Shown here piece after piece: positions 36,901 through 47,238 of a DNA stretch of 64,000 nt (positions are counted from its first letter, which is position 1; each line of letters starts with the position of its first letter). The stretch comes from a virus. The DNA lies in IMG/VR virus record IMGVR_UViG_3300008110_000072, positions 1 to 64,000 of that record; one strand, 5' to 3'. The translations under genes and the position numbers were made by a program. The notes under the pieces were generated by a model, which was not told the DNA's origin, did not search any database, and saw only the letters and a program-made list of their open reading frames with translations.

Positions 36901-39610
36901 TATGCTCCAGTTTTCTGTTGAACAAGCATTGGCGGATTTTGCACGCAGGTTGCCGCTTGCCGCCGAGTTGTCCCGCATGGACCTGTCTGTACTTGGCAAA
37001 GACAAAGACACCTTGCAGCGCATATTAAACTCGCTCAAAGCGTTTGATGAAACAGGAATCGTATACGACCTCGGCAACATTGTAGAAACAGTGAGGGCAT
37101 TAAACGATGCTAAGAAGCTGCGGCAATCCCCTATAATTGCAAAACTTCAAAGACTTGCTGCCGGAGGAATATCTACAAAGCTGCAGTTTCAAGGAATGAA
37201 TGCGGCAGATGTTCGCCGTATATTGTTTGGCGGATGGGATAGAAAGGCCGCCGCAACAACCGCAGACAACAATCGTCAAAGGCTTGAAATAGATGTTAAG
37301 TTTGACAAGCTTGATATAAATCTGGAGGACAGGTTTGTGCTTGGCGCATACGCATTCTTTAAAGAGCTAAGCGGCAACCAGTCTGCCAGTTTAAAAGCAG
37401 ATGTGCTTGCAGACCAGATGAATGATTTGCAGTCGCGCATAGAAAATGCGGCCCTTTACGGCAGCGATAGCGAATCCGTAAACATGTATCGCCACTACTA
37501 TACAGGAGCAACACAAGCTCTTGTAAAACTCGGCGTAATTAGCAGAGTGGGGGACAAGTGGAAAGGTAATGAGGATTTTAATATAGAGGCAAATGTCAGC
37601 GATAAAGTGAAGCAGGCATGGGAGTATAGCAGAGAGATTCTTCAAAGCAAATTCCCAGAATATGCTGCTGCTATGCAATCGTATCATGGCCGGAGCTTTG
37701 ACGAAATTGAATCCTACTGGCCCAGAACATTTATCCGTACAGCGGAGCGTTCATCAGAATTGGAAGATGTATCTACCCAGCTACCGGAAATGGGCAATCT
37801 TGGAGGAGAGGGAGTTGGGCAAAGCAAAGAGATTGCAAATAGAAACCGTGGCCGCAGCCTGATGCCAAGAATGGGAGGTTTCTATGTGCTGGATGGATAC
37901 GAGACGCTTGTAAATGGTTTGTGGGACATAAACGCTACGGCTAACATGTCTGCCGAATACGCATATACAAATGCGTTGGTAAACAAAACCACGCTGGTAG
38001 AAAATCAAGAAACAAACACTGCGCTCAAAAAGTATATGGTGAGCAGTATACGCGGTATACTGAAAGACCCGCTGCTGTTTGTTGATACCCGGAATGATTG
38101 GCAGAAGGCTACAAGCATTTTAATGAATGCAGCCACCACAACAATCCTGAATAACTTTACGCAATTGGCTAAGCAGCCAATGGCAATCACACAGGGGTTT
38201 GTAACCAATCCTAAATCCTCTTGGCAGGCCATAAAGCTGTTAGCAATGGCTATAAAAAATCCTGAGCTTCAAACGGCGTTAAATAAATTCTTTAACAACA
38301 CAAGCGAGCCGTATACAAGCCAGCTTGCGCACATTGAGCTTGAGACGGCATATCAGGTGCAGCCTAATAAGTATGTGCGCACGGTGAATAACGCATTGGA
38401 TTTTCTTCGCCCGCAAACGCTTATAGCGGCCAACCGTTTTACGCAGCGTGTGCTATTGCTTAGTGAATACTTAGCAGAGCGTGGGTATTCAAATGATGGC
38501 ATGAAAATACTGCAGGATGCCGCAAATGGATTTGATGCCACGGCTCTTGCTGCGGCAGAAAACAATGCAGAAGCAGCTAACAGCACAGCCAACAGACACT
38601 TCCTTCCAATGGAGTTAAAGGAGGCCAAGCAAATGAAGAAGTTCCTTTACTTTTTAGGGACATACACATTCGTTGCCGTGAACGAGTTTTTCAATAATGT
38701 AAACATTATTGTAAGCCCCGGATATACGGCATATCAAAAACGCGTAGCATGGACGCAGGCGGGAGGATTTGTCCTGCAACAAATCATGTTCCAGATTGTT
38801 TCAAAATCTATATACGAAGGCATCCGCGAAATGGGTAGGGACTTGGATTGGCTGGAAGAGGAAGACCCAGAAGCAAAGAAAGAACGGCGTGAAAAGTATT
38901 GGTATCAAACTCCAGCGCAAGTGTTTATGGATATAGCTACCGGATGGCTTCCATCTGTGTATAGCGACAGTATAAAGCTAAGCACAAACTGGTTTGTAGA
39001 ATACATGCAGGATAAGTTTGCTGAGACGGAAGAGGATGCCAAAAAGAAAGTGGAACTTATATTTAAGCGGGCAGACCAACTACCGGGACCAATAGGTGTG
39101 GTAGTGCCTATGCTTGAAAATGTTTGGAAAGCTGCAGAATCAAAAGATGCAGAATACTTGGCGTATACAATGGGTATGGCGGCCTCTATGGCTCTGCAGT
39201 TGGGTGATGCGTATTACATCCTAAAACTGAAGTCGCAGGCTGTAAAGGGGCTGCTATCCGCAGAGGGTAATGAGGATGTGTTTAAAGCTATGCGTCACAC
39301 GAATCCATCACAATACAAATCGTATGTAGACGAGGTGAGGCGTGCTGGAGTTCCGGATGAAGTGTTGCACTATATGGCATGGAAGGAAGGCGAGAGTGGA
39401 TATTATGTTCCTGCCAAAAACGCGGCAAGATTTTACAAGCTATTCCAGCAAAACTATAACGAAGAGTATAGCTATTTAAAAGGCAATAGCGAGGGCATGT
39501 CTGACACAAAAATTAAACAGAGTGCCAGAAACGCTGCTGCCGCATCTACGCAATACGAATTCGACCCAGTTGAAATTGATTTAACAGAAATCCTCAAAAG
39601 CAAAAAATGA
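33983..39610 (+). CDS. Giant polyvalent ejection protein with two metallopeptidase-like domains
   Basis: 1875 residues. The segment SSLNHELQHFIQRQEGFSAG (about 276-295) contains HELQH, an HExxH zinc site, followed by AGETEARN with a plausible third ligand. A second site, HEIAGH (about 452-457), precedes an ETYAEALAQAVG motif. Both resemble phage polyvalent-protein peptidase modules. A hydrophobic helix (about 672-690, KKAAIIAAIAISGIVGTM) could enter the membrane, and the C-terminal 900 residues are long helices. Probably injected with DNA; the zinc peptidases may cleave host proteins or a virion partner. Confidence 0.65.
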   Translation: MKDCLYTPKNSKKDYSYDEFRAYLLRNHSWWSDVAKDLAPSVLSYKQATAASVSAAPTTEGKPTATPTSTQTAKNKVVLSKTTQRIKAGFDAITKAMGLKPKVEFLSAEQAKQMLATRNDLNKLIAGYKMTRQDLQAAIKFGIANELEQKGYSASDIKLQTGWERGADGDWRFEIGDAKIKKSAFQNIIENNEWMFDNLEMAEQNPEMFETTFRLGDLIGANSEIFKKYPEAKQLTVVVHPLSGDDGGTEYGDYIHSKKLINIYLRGMDIGDITVDDIESSLNHELQHFIQRQEGFSAGSTPSAFEFDTPVGESTKDWAWKLYQHLAGETEARNVQKRRGMSAAQKLASLLEETEDVPRINQIKGIKPVGLLWTEGVDFTIGPNGEIISGASEEWESFKQGFNWKEFDSDYTDYEYLKSPDGRVLGFVAKTPEGGYQIYIDPTAVGSETPIHEIAGHIFLPLIKEVAPEVYNRGVELVKGSEYEKRLKGLGYAFKTKEETYAEALAQAVGDRGAKLTASLKDKFLEWLKTMWQKVGDILKINITPEKLQSMKLGEFADFIAGSIVYGQELSEMEASPMVAPPGNTLFTPEQADALIEQNINTAYETVITTNPKMATLGRDAYRMQAAKKIADNYNNIIAAIKQDVKAYLTKGGSGIQKYTGAAAEFIKTIATEVKKAAIIAAIAISGIVGTMKAMDTNAFVAAANSIKTELVNSGILSPAVAKESATQIKNEIAKAFEGATDGKSNKPSAPPIEAIVFAAAIPIATRKRVYAAIKGMNLADAKEAATNVMQQDGVSQEDINAVNAQIDERYGAVSDAQLLANHIEKLRAAQKLTAAQAKSLMHHFRNFLNSEEDLQEAMEFVDRLSEQKNLMEKLAKAKVAFRKLKSIRNSKKLTIYDKQLAGKLATPKYYLLSEEEMDKVIAMANDFYDSRLSSKAGRYTAEEMINFFDEVGAKRPKRTRRTTGSRRATTVAMLQFSVEQALADFARRLPLAAELSRMDLSVLGKDKDTLQRILNSLKAFDETGIVYDLGNIVETVRALNDAKKLRQSPIIAKLQRLAAGGISTKLQFQGMNAADVRRILFGGWDRKAAATTADNNRQRLEIDVKFDKLDINLEDRFVLGAYAFFKELSGNQSASLKADVLADQMNDLQSRIENAALYGSDSESVNMYRHYYTGATQALVKLGVISRVGDKWKGNEDFNIEANVSDKVKQAWEYSREILQSKFPEYAAAMQSYHGRSFDEIESYWPRTFIRTAERSSELEDVSTQLPEMGNLGGEGVGQSKEIANRNRGRSLMPRMGGFYVLDGYETLVNGLWDINATANMSAEYAYTNALVNKTTLVENQETNTALKKYMVSSIRGILKDPLLFVDTRNDWQKATSILMNAATTTILNNFTQLAKQPMAITQGFVTNPKSSWQAIKLLAMAIKNPELQTALNKFFNNTSEPYTSQLAHIELETAYQVQPNKYVRTVNNALDFLRPQTLIAANRFTQRVLLLSEYLAERGYSNDGMKILQDAANGFDATALAAAENNAEAANSTANRHFLPMELKEAKQMKKFLYFLGTYTFVAVNEFFNNVNIIVSPGYTAYQKRVAWTQAGGFVLQQIMFQIVSKSIYEGIREMGRDLDWLEEEDPEAKKERREKYWYQTPAQVFMDIATGWLPSVYSDSIKLSTNWFVEYMQDKFAETEEDAKKKVELIFKRADQLPGPIGVVVPMLENVWKAAESKDAEYLAYTMGMAASMALQLGDAYYILKLKSQAVKGLLSAEGNEDVFKAMRHTNPSQYKSYVDEVRRAGVPDEVLHYMAWKEGESGYYVPAKNAARFYKLFQQNYNEEYSYLKGNSEGMSDTKIKQSARNAAAASTQYEFDPVEIDLTEILKSKK

Positions 39611-42600
39611 TACACAGAATCAATAGTGTAGCCCCGGATGTGGACGACCGGGTGATTAAGCCTAATCAAGCACGCAGTGTTAAAAACCTGCGTTTTGGGT
39701 CGTCTGATGATGATAGCAATTTAAGTGGTGGCATACTGGTAAACGGGATAGAAGAAAAGACTGTAGCAAATCAGGCAATTAATCCATATGCCGCAGAGGG
39801 GTTTTCTGGAGCCGATAGTAAACCAAAAGCACTTGGCTATTTTATTGATTATGAGGGAGGCAAAATATATGTAGCAATATATCGCGAAAGCCCCGTTGCT
39901 GGTCAATATGATAATCGCCACCAGATTGTGCAGATAGATATTAAAACAGACGCTGCTACGCCAGTGGTTGTAGGACAGTGGCTGAACTTCCAAAAAGATT
40001 CATCTGTATCAATTGCGTATATAGACGGTAAAATCTACTGGACGGATAATATTAACGAGCCGCGAATGGTGAATGTAAATAAAGCCATAGCGACATACAC
40101 TAATACAACCAGTAATCCACTGGATATGGGCCAAAAGTTCTATCCGTTAATAATTCCGGGTGAGCAGTTTCCGGCTTTGTGGGCCTATAGTCAAATAAAA
40201 AGAACGCCACAGGGAGTTATGGAGATTGTATATAATAATACAACCTTTCCGCCAAATGGTACTTTTAACTATTATTGGATTACGCTTGATAGTAGCATTC
40301 CAAAATATTTAAACCGCAACTGGATTGTAGATACGCCATATCAGTTTTCATATTATTATGTATATGACAACAACGAGGAAAGCAGGCTTGCTCCGTGGAC
40401 TAAAGCCGTGTACCAAACATCAAATCTTACAATAAGCATTCCATCGAGCGAGTTTTATTATCTTAATTTGTATACAAACACAATTGTAAAAGAGGTGGTG
40501 TTTGTAATGAGACAGGGGTACGAAGGGTTAATATACAACATATACAAATTTAAACTTAGTGATGTTGCATGGCCGCCTACTTCTGGGAATATAGACTGGT
40601 TCCCAATTAAATATAAAATAAATAGAATTGATGGCGTGGATAAAACCCCAACGCCTGCGGATGTGTATTTGCAAAGATATGATAGCGTACCATTACTATC
40701 GCGTAATAACACAATTGCTAATAATATTCTCAATCACGCAAATGTAAAGCTGGATTACGAAACATATGGAACTATAAAATTTACAGCAGCCGCTTCTCAG
40801 GATAAAACACAAAAACAAAAAATTACGGTTGGATATACGCCGGAATCGCAATTTGACTTAGATGTATACAAAACATTTCGTCCGGGTTCCACATATACAA
40901 TCGGAATGCAGCTAATTGATGAGTATGGAAGATGTTCACCGGTTATAAATACCCAATCCGTAAGCATTCCAAATCCCAAATATGGGTGTTCACTACTTGC
41001 AATTGTTCAAGACAGAATTACTGGTGTAAAATATTATAGACCAAATTCATCAGATGTAATTACAGATGATATTGGCGGTAAGGTTAATACTTGGCCGAAT
41101 GTTTATAATGTATACAATATAGATATAACAGTAAGCGGAAGCTTGCCATCGTATGCAAAATATGTACGGTTTTGTATGACAAAAAATCAAAGTGTACAAT
41201 TTTTTCATAAAACATTTGCGCGGCTGTATTATTGGTATCAACACAATCAAGAAGAATCTATTTTTATTGAATCCTATTTGGCAATAAAAAACTATATAAA
41301 CTTTAATAGTCAGGGAGATATTCTTAAAAACACTCAAAGAATAAATACGGACGCTAAATATGTTTTTAGAGGTTATGGATTAGAACTATGTGATAATGTT
41401 CCATTTATTTATAATAGCGCGGAAGAACAGTATGTAAGGATAGCAAGAACCATTCAGGCTGCCCAAGATATAAATGTAACTGCAACCTCCCTTAATGAAA
41501 CAGTAGAATTTCTTGAATACAAAATAGCGGGAGTTGAGGGCGGTAGTGTTCTATTATTGGAAGAGGGGTTTAGCGATATAAAATTTTACGCAGGGTATCA
41601 ATTCGGTACTATAAATAAAATTCAACCATGTTACCATATAATTGAAATATATACAAAAAAGAAAGAGCAAGAGGTTGTTTTTTACGAAGTCCCAGCCAAA
41701 AATATTACCGACAACACATATAAAATATATGGCGATTGCTATTTATCATATGTCCAAAAAGACATATTGCCCCAAAGCATTCCAAGATATACATTAAAAA
41801 ATTATGATACAACAAAACAAATATGGATTTGCGAGGAGAATCAGGCGTACTCCGATAGCGGATATACATACACTGGGTATTTTTATTCAATGAATCCAAC
41901 AAACATATATAATGAAAAATGGAATTCGGATTTAGGATTAGAAAATATTGCAGACACTGGGACAACCGTTCCTACAAAATATCCATATAGCATCGTATTT
42001 AGCGATAGTTATAATGTAGGTAGTAAAATAAATAATTTAAATAGGTTTAACCCTCTTAACATACGGCAAACCCCTGCAGAAAACGGTGAGCTAACAAGTT
42101 TGGTTTTGACCAATGCCCAACAAGACCAGCCCGGTGTGCTGCTTGCTATTGGGACGCTTGGAGTGAGCAGCTTTTATTACAATGCCGTACAACTTACAAA
42201 TGTAGACGGAACAACCAATCTCGCTACAACAGACCAGCACTTAGCCTCGCAACGCCCACTTATCGGGCAGTTTGGCACAAGCAACCAGCTTAGCATAAGC
42301 AAAACAACTTTTGGTAATGTATATTGGTGGAGCGATGTAGTGAATGATTTTATTCGTTATAGCCGCGCTGGGTTGGAAAGGCTTGGGCTTACATATATGT
42401 TTGCCAACAAGGCTCGTATAGATGCGCAAGACAAAAAGGTAATTACTGGCTATGACTTCCTTATGGATGAGGCCGTAATGATTCCAGATGGCGGCAACGC
42501 ATTTGTGTTCAGCGAAAGGTTTAAAACTTTTCAAGGGTACAGGGAATATTTTGATGGATTGCAGGCAACGCCAGAAATGATGATTGGAACGCCTACAAAA

Positions 42601-43014
42601 ACCTATTTCTTCCTAAACGGATTACTGCATGCCTCATCTGTAGATGCAGAAGAGAACAAATTCTTTGGCGTGAAGTATAATCCTGTGATTGAAATTATTA
42701 CAAACGAATACCCCACCGTAATTAAACAATGGAATTCTGTGCGCGTGTTTGGGCCTAAGCCAGTGTATACGCAGCTTAAAGTTGGTACAGCAGAAGGCTT
42801 CTATCACCAGACAGAAATAAAAAATAGCTGGTGGATTAAGCGTAAGGGCGAGTACGATGCAGCAGTGCGCAGAAGCACAGTGGGTGGGGGTGATGGAATG
42901 GATGGGAAAGTTATGGAAAGTAGGATTTTATATTCTACCTTTGTATTCGATGCAAATGATTTTGATAAATTAAATTTTATTGAAATTAAATCTAACACAG
43001 CAGTTACTCAATAG
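39607..43014 (+). CDS. Large tail/stabilisation protein, 1135 aa
   Basis: A very beta-rich, Tyr/Asn-rich protein with many short strands, beginning MIHRINSVAPDVDDRVIKPN and continuing with propeller-like repeats (YIDGKIYWTDNINEPRMVNV). Similar ~1100-residue proteins with this start are part of the tail of podovirus-like Bacteroidota phages and may correspond to tail-stabilisation proteins. Its coding sequence is more A/T-rich than its neighbours. Coupled with a 4-nt overlap to the giant ejection protein. Confidence 0.55.
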   Translation: MIHRINSVAPDVDDRVIKPNQARSVKNLRFGSSDDDSNLSGGILVNGIEEKTVANQAINPYAAEGFSGADSKPKALGYFIDYEGGKIYVAIYRESPVAGQYDNRHQIVQIDIKTDAATPVVVGQWLNFQKDSSVSIAYIDGKIYWTDNINEPRMVNVNKAIATYTNTTSNPLDMGQKFYPLIIPGEQFPALWAYSQIKRTPQGVMEIVYNNTTFPPNGTFNYYWITLDSSIPKYLNRNWIVDTPYQFSYYYVYDNNEESRLAPWTKAVYQTSNLTISIPSSEFYYLNLYTNTIVKEVVFVMRQGYEGLIYNIYKFKLSDVAWPPTSGNIDWFPIKYKINRIDGVDKTPTPADVYLQRYDSVPLLSRNNTIANNILNHANVKLDYETYGTIKFTAAASQDKTQKQKITVGYTPESQFDLDVYKTFRPGSTYTIGMQLIDEYGRCSPVINTQSVSIPNPKYGCSLLAIVQDRITGVKYYRPNSSDVITDDIGGKVNTWPNVYNVYNIDITVSGSLPSYAKYVRFCMTKNQSVQFFHKTFARLYYWYQHNQEESIFIESYLAIKNYINFNSQGDILKNTQRINTDAKYVFRGYGLELCDNVPFIYNSAEEQYVRIARTIQAAQDINVTATSLNETVEFLEYKIAGVEGGSVLLLEEGFSDIKFYAGYQFGTINKIQPCYHIIEIYTKKKEQEVVFYEVPAKNITDNTYKIYGDCYLSYVQKDILPQSIPRYTLKNYDTTKQIWICEENQAYSDSGYTYTGYFYSMNPTNIYNEKWNSDLGLENIADTGTTVPTKYPYSIVFSDSYNVGSKINNLNRFNPLNIRQTPAENGELTSLVLTNAQQDQPGVLLAIGTLGVSSFYYNAVQLTNVDGTTNLATTDQHLASQRPLIGQFGTSNQLSISKTTFGNVYWWSDVVNDFIRYSRAGLERLGLTYMFANKARIDAQDKKVITGYDFLMDEAVMIPDGGNAFVFSERFKTFQGYREYFDGLQATPEMMIGTPTKTYFFLNGLLHASSVDAEENKFFGVKYNPVIEIITNEYPTVIKQWNSVRVFGPKPVYTQLKVGTAEGFYHQTEIKNSWWIKRKGEYDAAVRRSTVGGGDGMDGKVMESRILYSTFVFDANDFDKLNFIEIKSNTAVTQ

Positions 43015-43016
43015 AT

Positions 43017-43805
43017 ATGCCTCCTGAATATTCACCTTCTGATTATGCGCTACTTGGTCGTAGCGGATTGTCTAACGCAGATATTGCTGGATTAACAGGT
43101 CAATCGTTACGGCTCAACTGGCCTATGGCTGGAGCTGCATTGTTATCTGTAATCCCAAGCATATATCAATCATATGAGCAAGGAAAAGAATTAAAGCGTC
43201 TTAAAAAAGAGGGGCCACAGGATGTAACTCCAGAAGCCTTTAAAACATATCAATCTCAGGTAGCCAGAGAGGCGCTTAGTAGCAGATTACCGGGAGAAGG
43301 AATTGCAAGAGACGAAATCACTCGTCAGCAGGCAATGACGCAAGCCAATATACAGCGTATGTCGCAAAACCCCGCACAGGCATTGCGTGCAGCAATGGCT
43401 CTAAATCAGCAAGGCGTGGCGGCTCGCAACCAGCTTACAATGGCTGGAGCGCGTGACCAAGCTCGCAGAAGAGCGATTGCTAACGAGGCTATGATGAAAC
43501 GGGCAATGTTTCAGGAACAGGGAAGAAAGGAATATGCTGCCACAATTGGTGCTTTGGAAGCTGCAAAAATGCAAAACATAAATAAAGCTGTGCAGGGCGG
43601 ACTTTCTGGATTGCTTAATTCGTTTGTCTTGGGCGGAGCGCGACAAGCTGCACCTCTGCCCCCACCTCCACCGGGCGCGACTGGCGGATTTACTACAACT
43701 GAAACCGGAAATGCAATTTACCAGCAGCCTTCGTATATAGGCATGGTGGGCAATACATTTGGAGGCAAGGATATACCATACGAAGACACCGTACTATTTA
43801 GATAA
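43017..43805 (+). CDS. Internal virion protein (putative), 262 aa
   Basis: An Ala/Gln/Arg-rich helical protein with one hydrophobic helix near residues 35-50 (MAGAALLSVIPSIY) and a proline stretch (APLPPPPPG). Composition resembles small ejection proteins. It ends just before the portal gene. Confidence 0.5.
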   Translation: MPPEYSPSDYALLGRSGLSNADIAGLTGQSLRLNWPMAGAALLSVIPSIYQSYEQGKELKRLKKEGPQDVTPEAFKTYQSQVAREALSSRLPGEGIARDEITRQQAMTQANIQRMSQNPAQALRAAMALNQQGVAARNQLTMAGARDQARRRAIANEAMMKRAMFQEQGRKEYAATIGALEAAKMQNINKAVQGGLSGLLNSFVLGGARQAAPLPPPPPGATGGFTTTETGNAIYQQPSYIGMVGNTFGGKDIPYEDTVLFR

Positions 43806-43807
43806 TA

Positions 43808-46150
43808 ATGTACAGCCCAGATTTAACCGTTCCGTTTGAGGAAAAGAAAGACAAAGAGTACGGGCTACGCTTTGCTCGCGGGTTGGAGATGATGCATCTT
43901 CAGCAAGTTGCTTTGTTTAACAGTCCTCGGAGGAGGTGGGCGGAAAATTATCAATATGCTCTTGCAAACCAGTCGGTGTTGCGCACTATACGCCCGATAG
44001 AAAATATATCGGGCAATGATGCGTTTACGCTTCCCGGAGCCGACCTTCGGAATGTGCATATAGCTCCGGCAATTGTGGATGCCATAAATGGAAAAATGAA
44101 TCGCATGCAGTTCAAGCCAAAGGTCACCATGATTGATGCGGTGAGCATGAACAAGCGCGATGAAATCCGGAGCAAAGCCGAAATCGTAATGATGCTCAAG
44201 AAAATGGGCTTTGAAACGGAAGAGGCAATGAAGGTGTATAATCTTACGCCAGAAGATGTTCCAATCGACCAAACAGAACTGGAGCTGAAAATGCAGATGG
44301 CTCCTCAGTTGCAGGCCGAATCTGCGCTGGAGCTTGGTATAGAATATGTAAGCCACGACAGCAAGCAAGAGGTGCTTGCTAAAATGGTGGATAACGACCT
44401 TATCATCACATCGAATGGCGGATATTGGATTGACCGCACCGGAGGTAAACGCGTTATAAAAAGGCTTGACCCGCTAAATTCTGGATGGAGTTTTAGCATG
44501 GTGGAAGATGCGCGAGATGTTGTGTTCGCATATACAATCGAGGCAGTTCCTATTACAAAGGTGATGTATGATGCCGCAGGATATTTGTCTCCAGAGGAGA
44601 TGAAGCTTGTTCGCGGAGGTCGCTTTGACCTTATGTACAACTGGCTGTACACATGGAGCGCATTTTCAGAGGGCAGCACTCCGATATACAGCAGCACATA
44701 TGTAGACTATGCACTGGTGATGTACTTCGAGTTTATCAGCGTAGATGATTTCTATGGCATGATAGACAAAAAGGGCCGGGCAAAAACTGGATATACTGAA
44801 GACCCAAAAGCTAAGACGGTATTAAAAACCAAAACGCAAAATGTGTTTGGCGGAAAGTATATATGCGGCACAGGTCTGATATACGACTATGGCGTAAAAG
44901 AATCAATCCGCCAGCCAATCACCAGCAATCCTGAAAATGTATACAGAACCAATCCTGCAAAAAGCTATGGAAGCTTTATTATATATCAGGCCAACATGGT
45001 GCAGGGCCAGAACAAATCTGTAATCGACCGGGCCAAAAAACACATTGACATCATCCAGCAAACCGTAGAAAAGATTGATGTATACACTAAGGAGTTCATC
45101 CCTTGGATGACGGTGATAGACAAGGCGGCTCTCGCGGATTTTGCCACAGAAGAGAATGATGAGGAGATTACGCAAGACGACCTTATTACAACAGCCCTGA
45201 CAAAGGGGATTATCACTGTTGATTCGGGCAACCTGCGCGGAATAGCTACATCCTCCGGCAAGTCAATTGTACAGATTATTGCAAATCAGGGAGGGCCAAA
45301 TTTGCAATTGTTATTTAGCTTGCTTCAACAGCATATAGCAATGCTGCGTGATATAATTGGTATACCAAATGTTGAGCTTGGCGCTGCTCCAGTTTCTGAG
45401 CAGGGCAAATATGTTACGCAGGCTCAGCTTACCGGAAGTGATAATGTATTGCGTGGATTGATGTTTGCCAAGCTGCAATTGCACCAAAACCTCTGGGAGA
45501 ATATTATGTACGACCTGATTGCTAACGGAGCGCAGGGCGTAATGAATAACAAAGTGTTCTCTATACAGCAGGGCAATCCGGATGAAATCATTCCAAACCT
45601 GAAGGTGGAGATTGCCCCAAGCGAACAACAATGGGGTGAGCTATACGCATTGGCAAATCAGGCTCTTGCTGCTGGAACAATTACGCTGGACCAAGTTGCC
45701 TATCTTAAAATGATAGACAATTACAATCAAGCGTATGCGTATCTGGCATTGCAGGAGAAGAAGGGCAAAATGCAGCAAATGCAAAATGTCACAGCTAATG
45801 CAGAGGCGAATGCTAAAATACAGTCTGATGTTGCCGCCGTAGCTCAGCAGGGCAAGGAGAACTTAGAAAAGATAAAAATACAAGGCGACATTATAAAAGA
45901 GGTGGCAAAGTCGCTTATACAGAATCCAGCAAACGCATCCGCCGTGCAAGCAATTATGCCTTTAATGCTTATGTTTGCAACCAGCGAACAGCAACAGGCA
46001 ATGGCCGCACAGATGCAACAACAGATGGCTCCGCAAGCACAGGGCGCTCCACAAGAGCAGCAACAAATGTCTCCAGAAGAGCAGGCTATGATAGAACAGC
46101 AGATGGCTCAGGAGCAGCAGATGCCACCACAGGAACAGCAAACATTATAA
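43808..46150 (+). CDS. Portal protein
   Basis: 780 residues, placed directly before the scaffold-like and capsid genes. The N-terminal third has the mixed helices and basic segment expected of a portal wing (FNSPRRRWAENYQYALANQS). The central part (about 480-560) contains the long helices AQLTGSDNVLRGLMFAKLQL, and the last 140 residues are Gln-rich, fitting a barrel or core extension. Identification rests on size and order, since portals are poorly conserved. Confidence 0.7.
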   Translation: MYSPDLTVPFEEKKDKEYGLRFARGLEMMHLQQVALFNSPRRRWAENYQYALANQSVLRTIRPIENISGNDAFTLPGADLRNVHIAPAIVDAINGKMNRMQFKPKVTMIDAVSMNKRDEIRSKAEIVMMLKKMGFETEEAMKVYNLTPEDVPIDQTELELKMQMAPQLQAESALELGIEYVSHDSKQEVLAKMVDNDLIITSNGGYWIDRTGGKRVIKRLDPLNSGWSFSMVEDARDVVFAYTIEAVPITKVMYDAAGYLSPEEMKLVRGGRFDLMYNWLYTWSAFSEGSTPIYSSTYVDYALVMYFEFISVDDFYGMIDKKGRAKTGYTEDPKAKTVLKTKTQNVFGGKYICGTGLIYDYGVKESIRQPITSNPENVYRTNPAKSYGSFIIYQANMVQGQNKSVIDRAKKHIDIIQQTVEKIDVYTKEFIPWMTVIDKAALADFATEENDEEITQDDLITTALTKGIITVDSGNLRGIATSSGKSIVQIIANQGGPNLQLLFSLLQQHIAMLRDIIGIPNVELGAAPVSEQGKYVTQAQLTGSDNVLRGLMFAKLQLHQNLWENIMYDLIANGAQGVMNNKVFSIQQGNPDEIIPNLKVEIAPSEQQWGELYALANQALAAGTITLDQVAYLKMIDNYNQAYAYLALQEKKGKMQQMQNVTANAEANAKIQSDVAAVAQQGKENLEKIKIQGDIIKEVAKSLIQNPANASAVQAIMPLMLMFATSEQQQAMAAQMQQQMAPQAQGAPQEQQQMSPEEQAMIEQQMAQEQQMPPQEQQTL

Positions 46151-46157
46151 TATATAT

Positions 46158-47201
46158 ATGAACGAGGATAATTTCCTGTTTGATTTTAGAGAAAATCCTG
46201 CTCCGGAAGAGCAGCAAACAGAAGCTGTTGAACAACAGCAAACAGAAACGATTGAAGGCTCCGAAGCCATTGCACCGGAAGGCGGGCAAGAATTGGAGCA
46301 ACAAACGCAATCAATGGAAGAGCTTTTGGCGAGAATCGCCGAGCTGGAATCTTCACAACAAGTAGTTGAAAGAATCCCGCAAGAAGCCCTTGCTATTTTA
46401 CAAGACAAGAACGCACTGAAAGAATTGGCAAAGGACTACGAAACTATGCCAATGATGGATTTGCTTAAAGAGGAGTTTCTTGACAAGAACCAAAAAGTGC
46501 TTGCATCTAATCCAGATTTGGATGTGGATATGGCCTTCAGGAGATTCCTGCAAAAGACTTACAATGCGGACATCGAACCCGCTATTGATGAAAACTTTGG
46601 ATTGGATGAGTATGATTATGCTCTGCTAAAGTCACAGGTGGACGAATTAAGGGATGCTAAGATTCAGAAGCAAGCGAGTTTGCAGTCAGCATTACGCACT
46701 GCCCCTTCAGGTGAGACAGATTCGGCTGCAACACAAGAGCAGCAAAGCGTAAATGGCGAGGATGAGTTCCAGCAAGCCATGCGCGAGTATGAACAGAGGC
46801 TCAATTCCTATGTAGAGACTGGGTTGAAAAATATCAGCCCGTCTGCGCCAGTTAGTATGCCCGATGGTATACAGCTTCCGGCTATAGGGGAGGATGTATT
46901 GCGTAATATGATTAACACGCTTTCGGCTGAACAGCTACCGTTAATTGTTGCCGATGACAATAATGTATATCCCAACCTTTCTTTATTGCGAGAACTTGCA
47001 GAATATCGGGAGTTGCAAAAAAATCTTCCGCAAATGTTAGCATCGTATAAAGAAAAAATCGTAGCGGAAGCATACGAAAATATTAAGAAAGGGATTGCAA
47101 ATAAGGCAGATACATCAACAGCTCCTTCAAATCCATACACCGGAGATATTATAAGCCCACCCAACATGGGACAAAATATTATCACGGGATTCAAATTTTA
47201 A
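46158..47201 (+). CDS. Scaffold-like protein, 347 aa
   Basis: An acidic Glu/Gln-rich coiled-coil protein (EEQQTEAVEQQQTETIEG) with mostly helical structure and a short C-terminal tail (NMGQNIITGFKF) that could bind capsid subunits. It lies between portal and major capsid, the usual place of a scaffold. The A/T-rich leader TATATATATG sits directly before the start. Confidence 0.65.
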   Translation: MNEDNFLFDFRENPAPEEQQTEAVEQQQTETIEGSEAIAPEGGQELEQQTQSMEELLARIAELESSQQVVERIPQEALAILQDKNALKELAKDYETMPMMDLLKEEFLDKNQKVLASNPDLDVDMAFRRFLQKTYNADIEPAIDENFGLDEYDYALLKSQVDELRDAKIQKQASLQSALRTAPSGETDSAATQEQQSVNGEDEFQQAMREYEQRLNSYVETGLKNISPSAPVSMPDGIQLPAIGEDVLRNMINTLSAEQLPLIVADDNNVYPNLSLLRELAEYRELQKNLPQMLASYKEKIVAEAYENIKKGIANKADTSTAPSNPYTGDIISPPNMGQNIITGFKF

Positions 47202-47202
47202 T

Positions 47203-47210
47203 TAATTTTG
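47203..47210 (+). promoter_or_regulatory. Possible capsid-gene promoter element
   Basis: TAATTTTG, 28 bp before the capsid ATG. The -7 box fits the consensus; no -33 box was found. Confidence 0.35.
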
Positions 47211-47238
47211 TCGTACAACTTAATCTACTTAACAGAAA

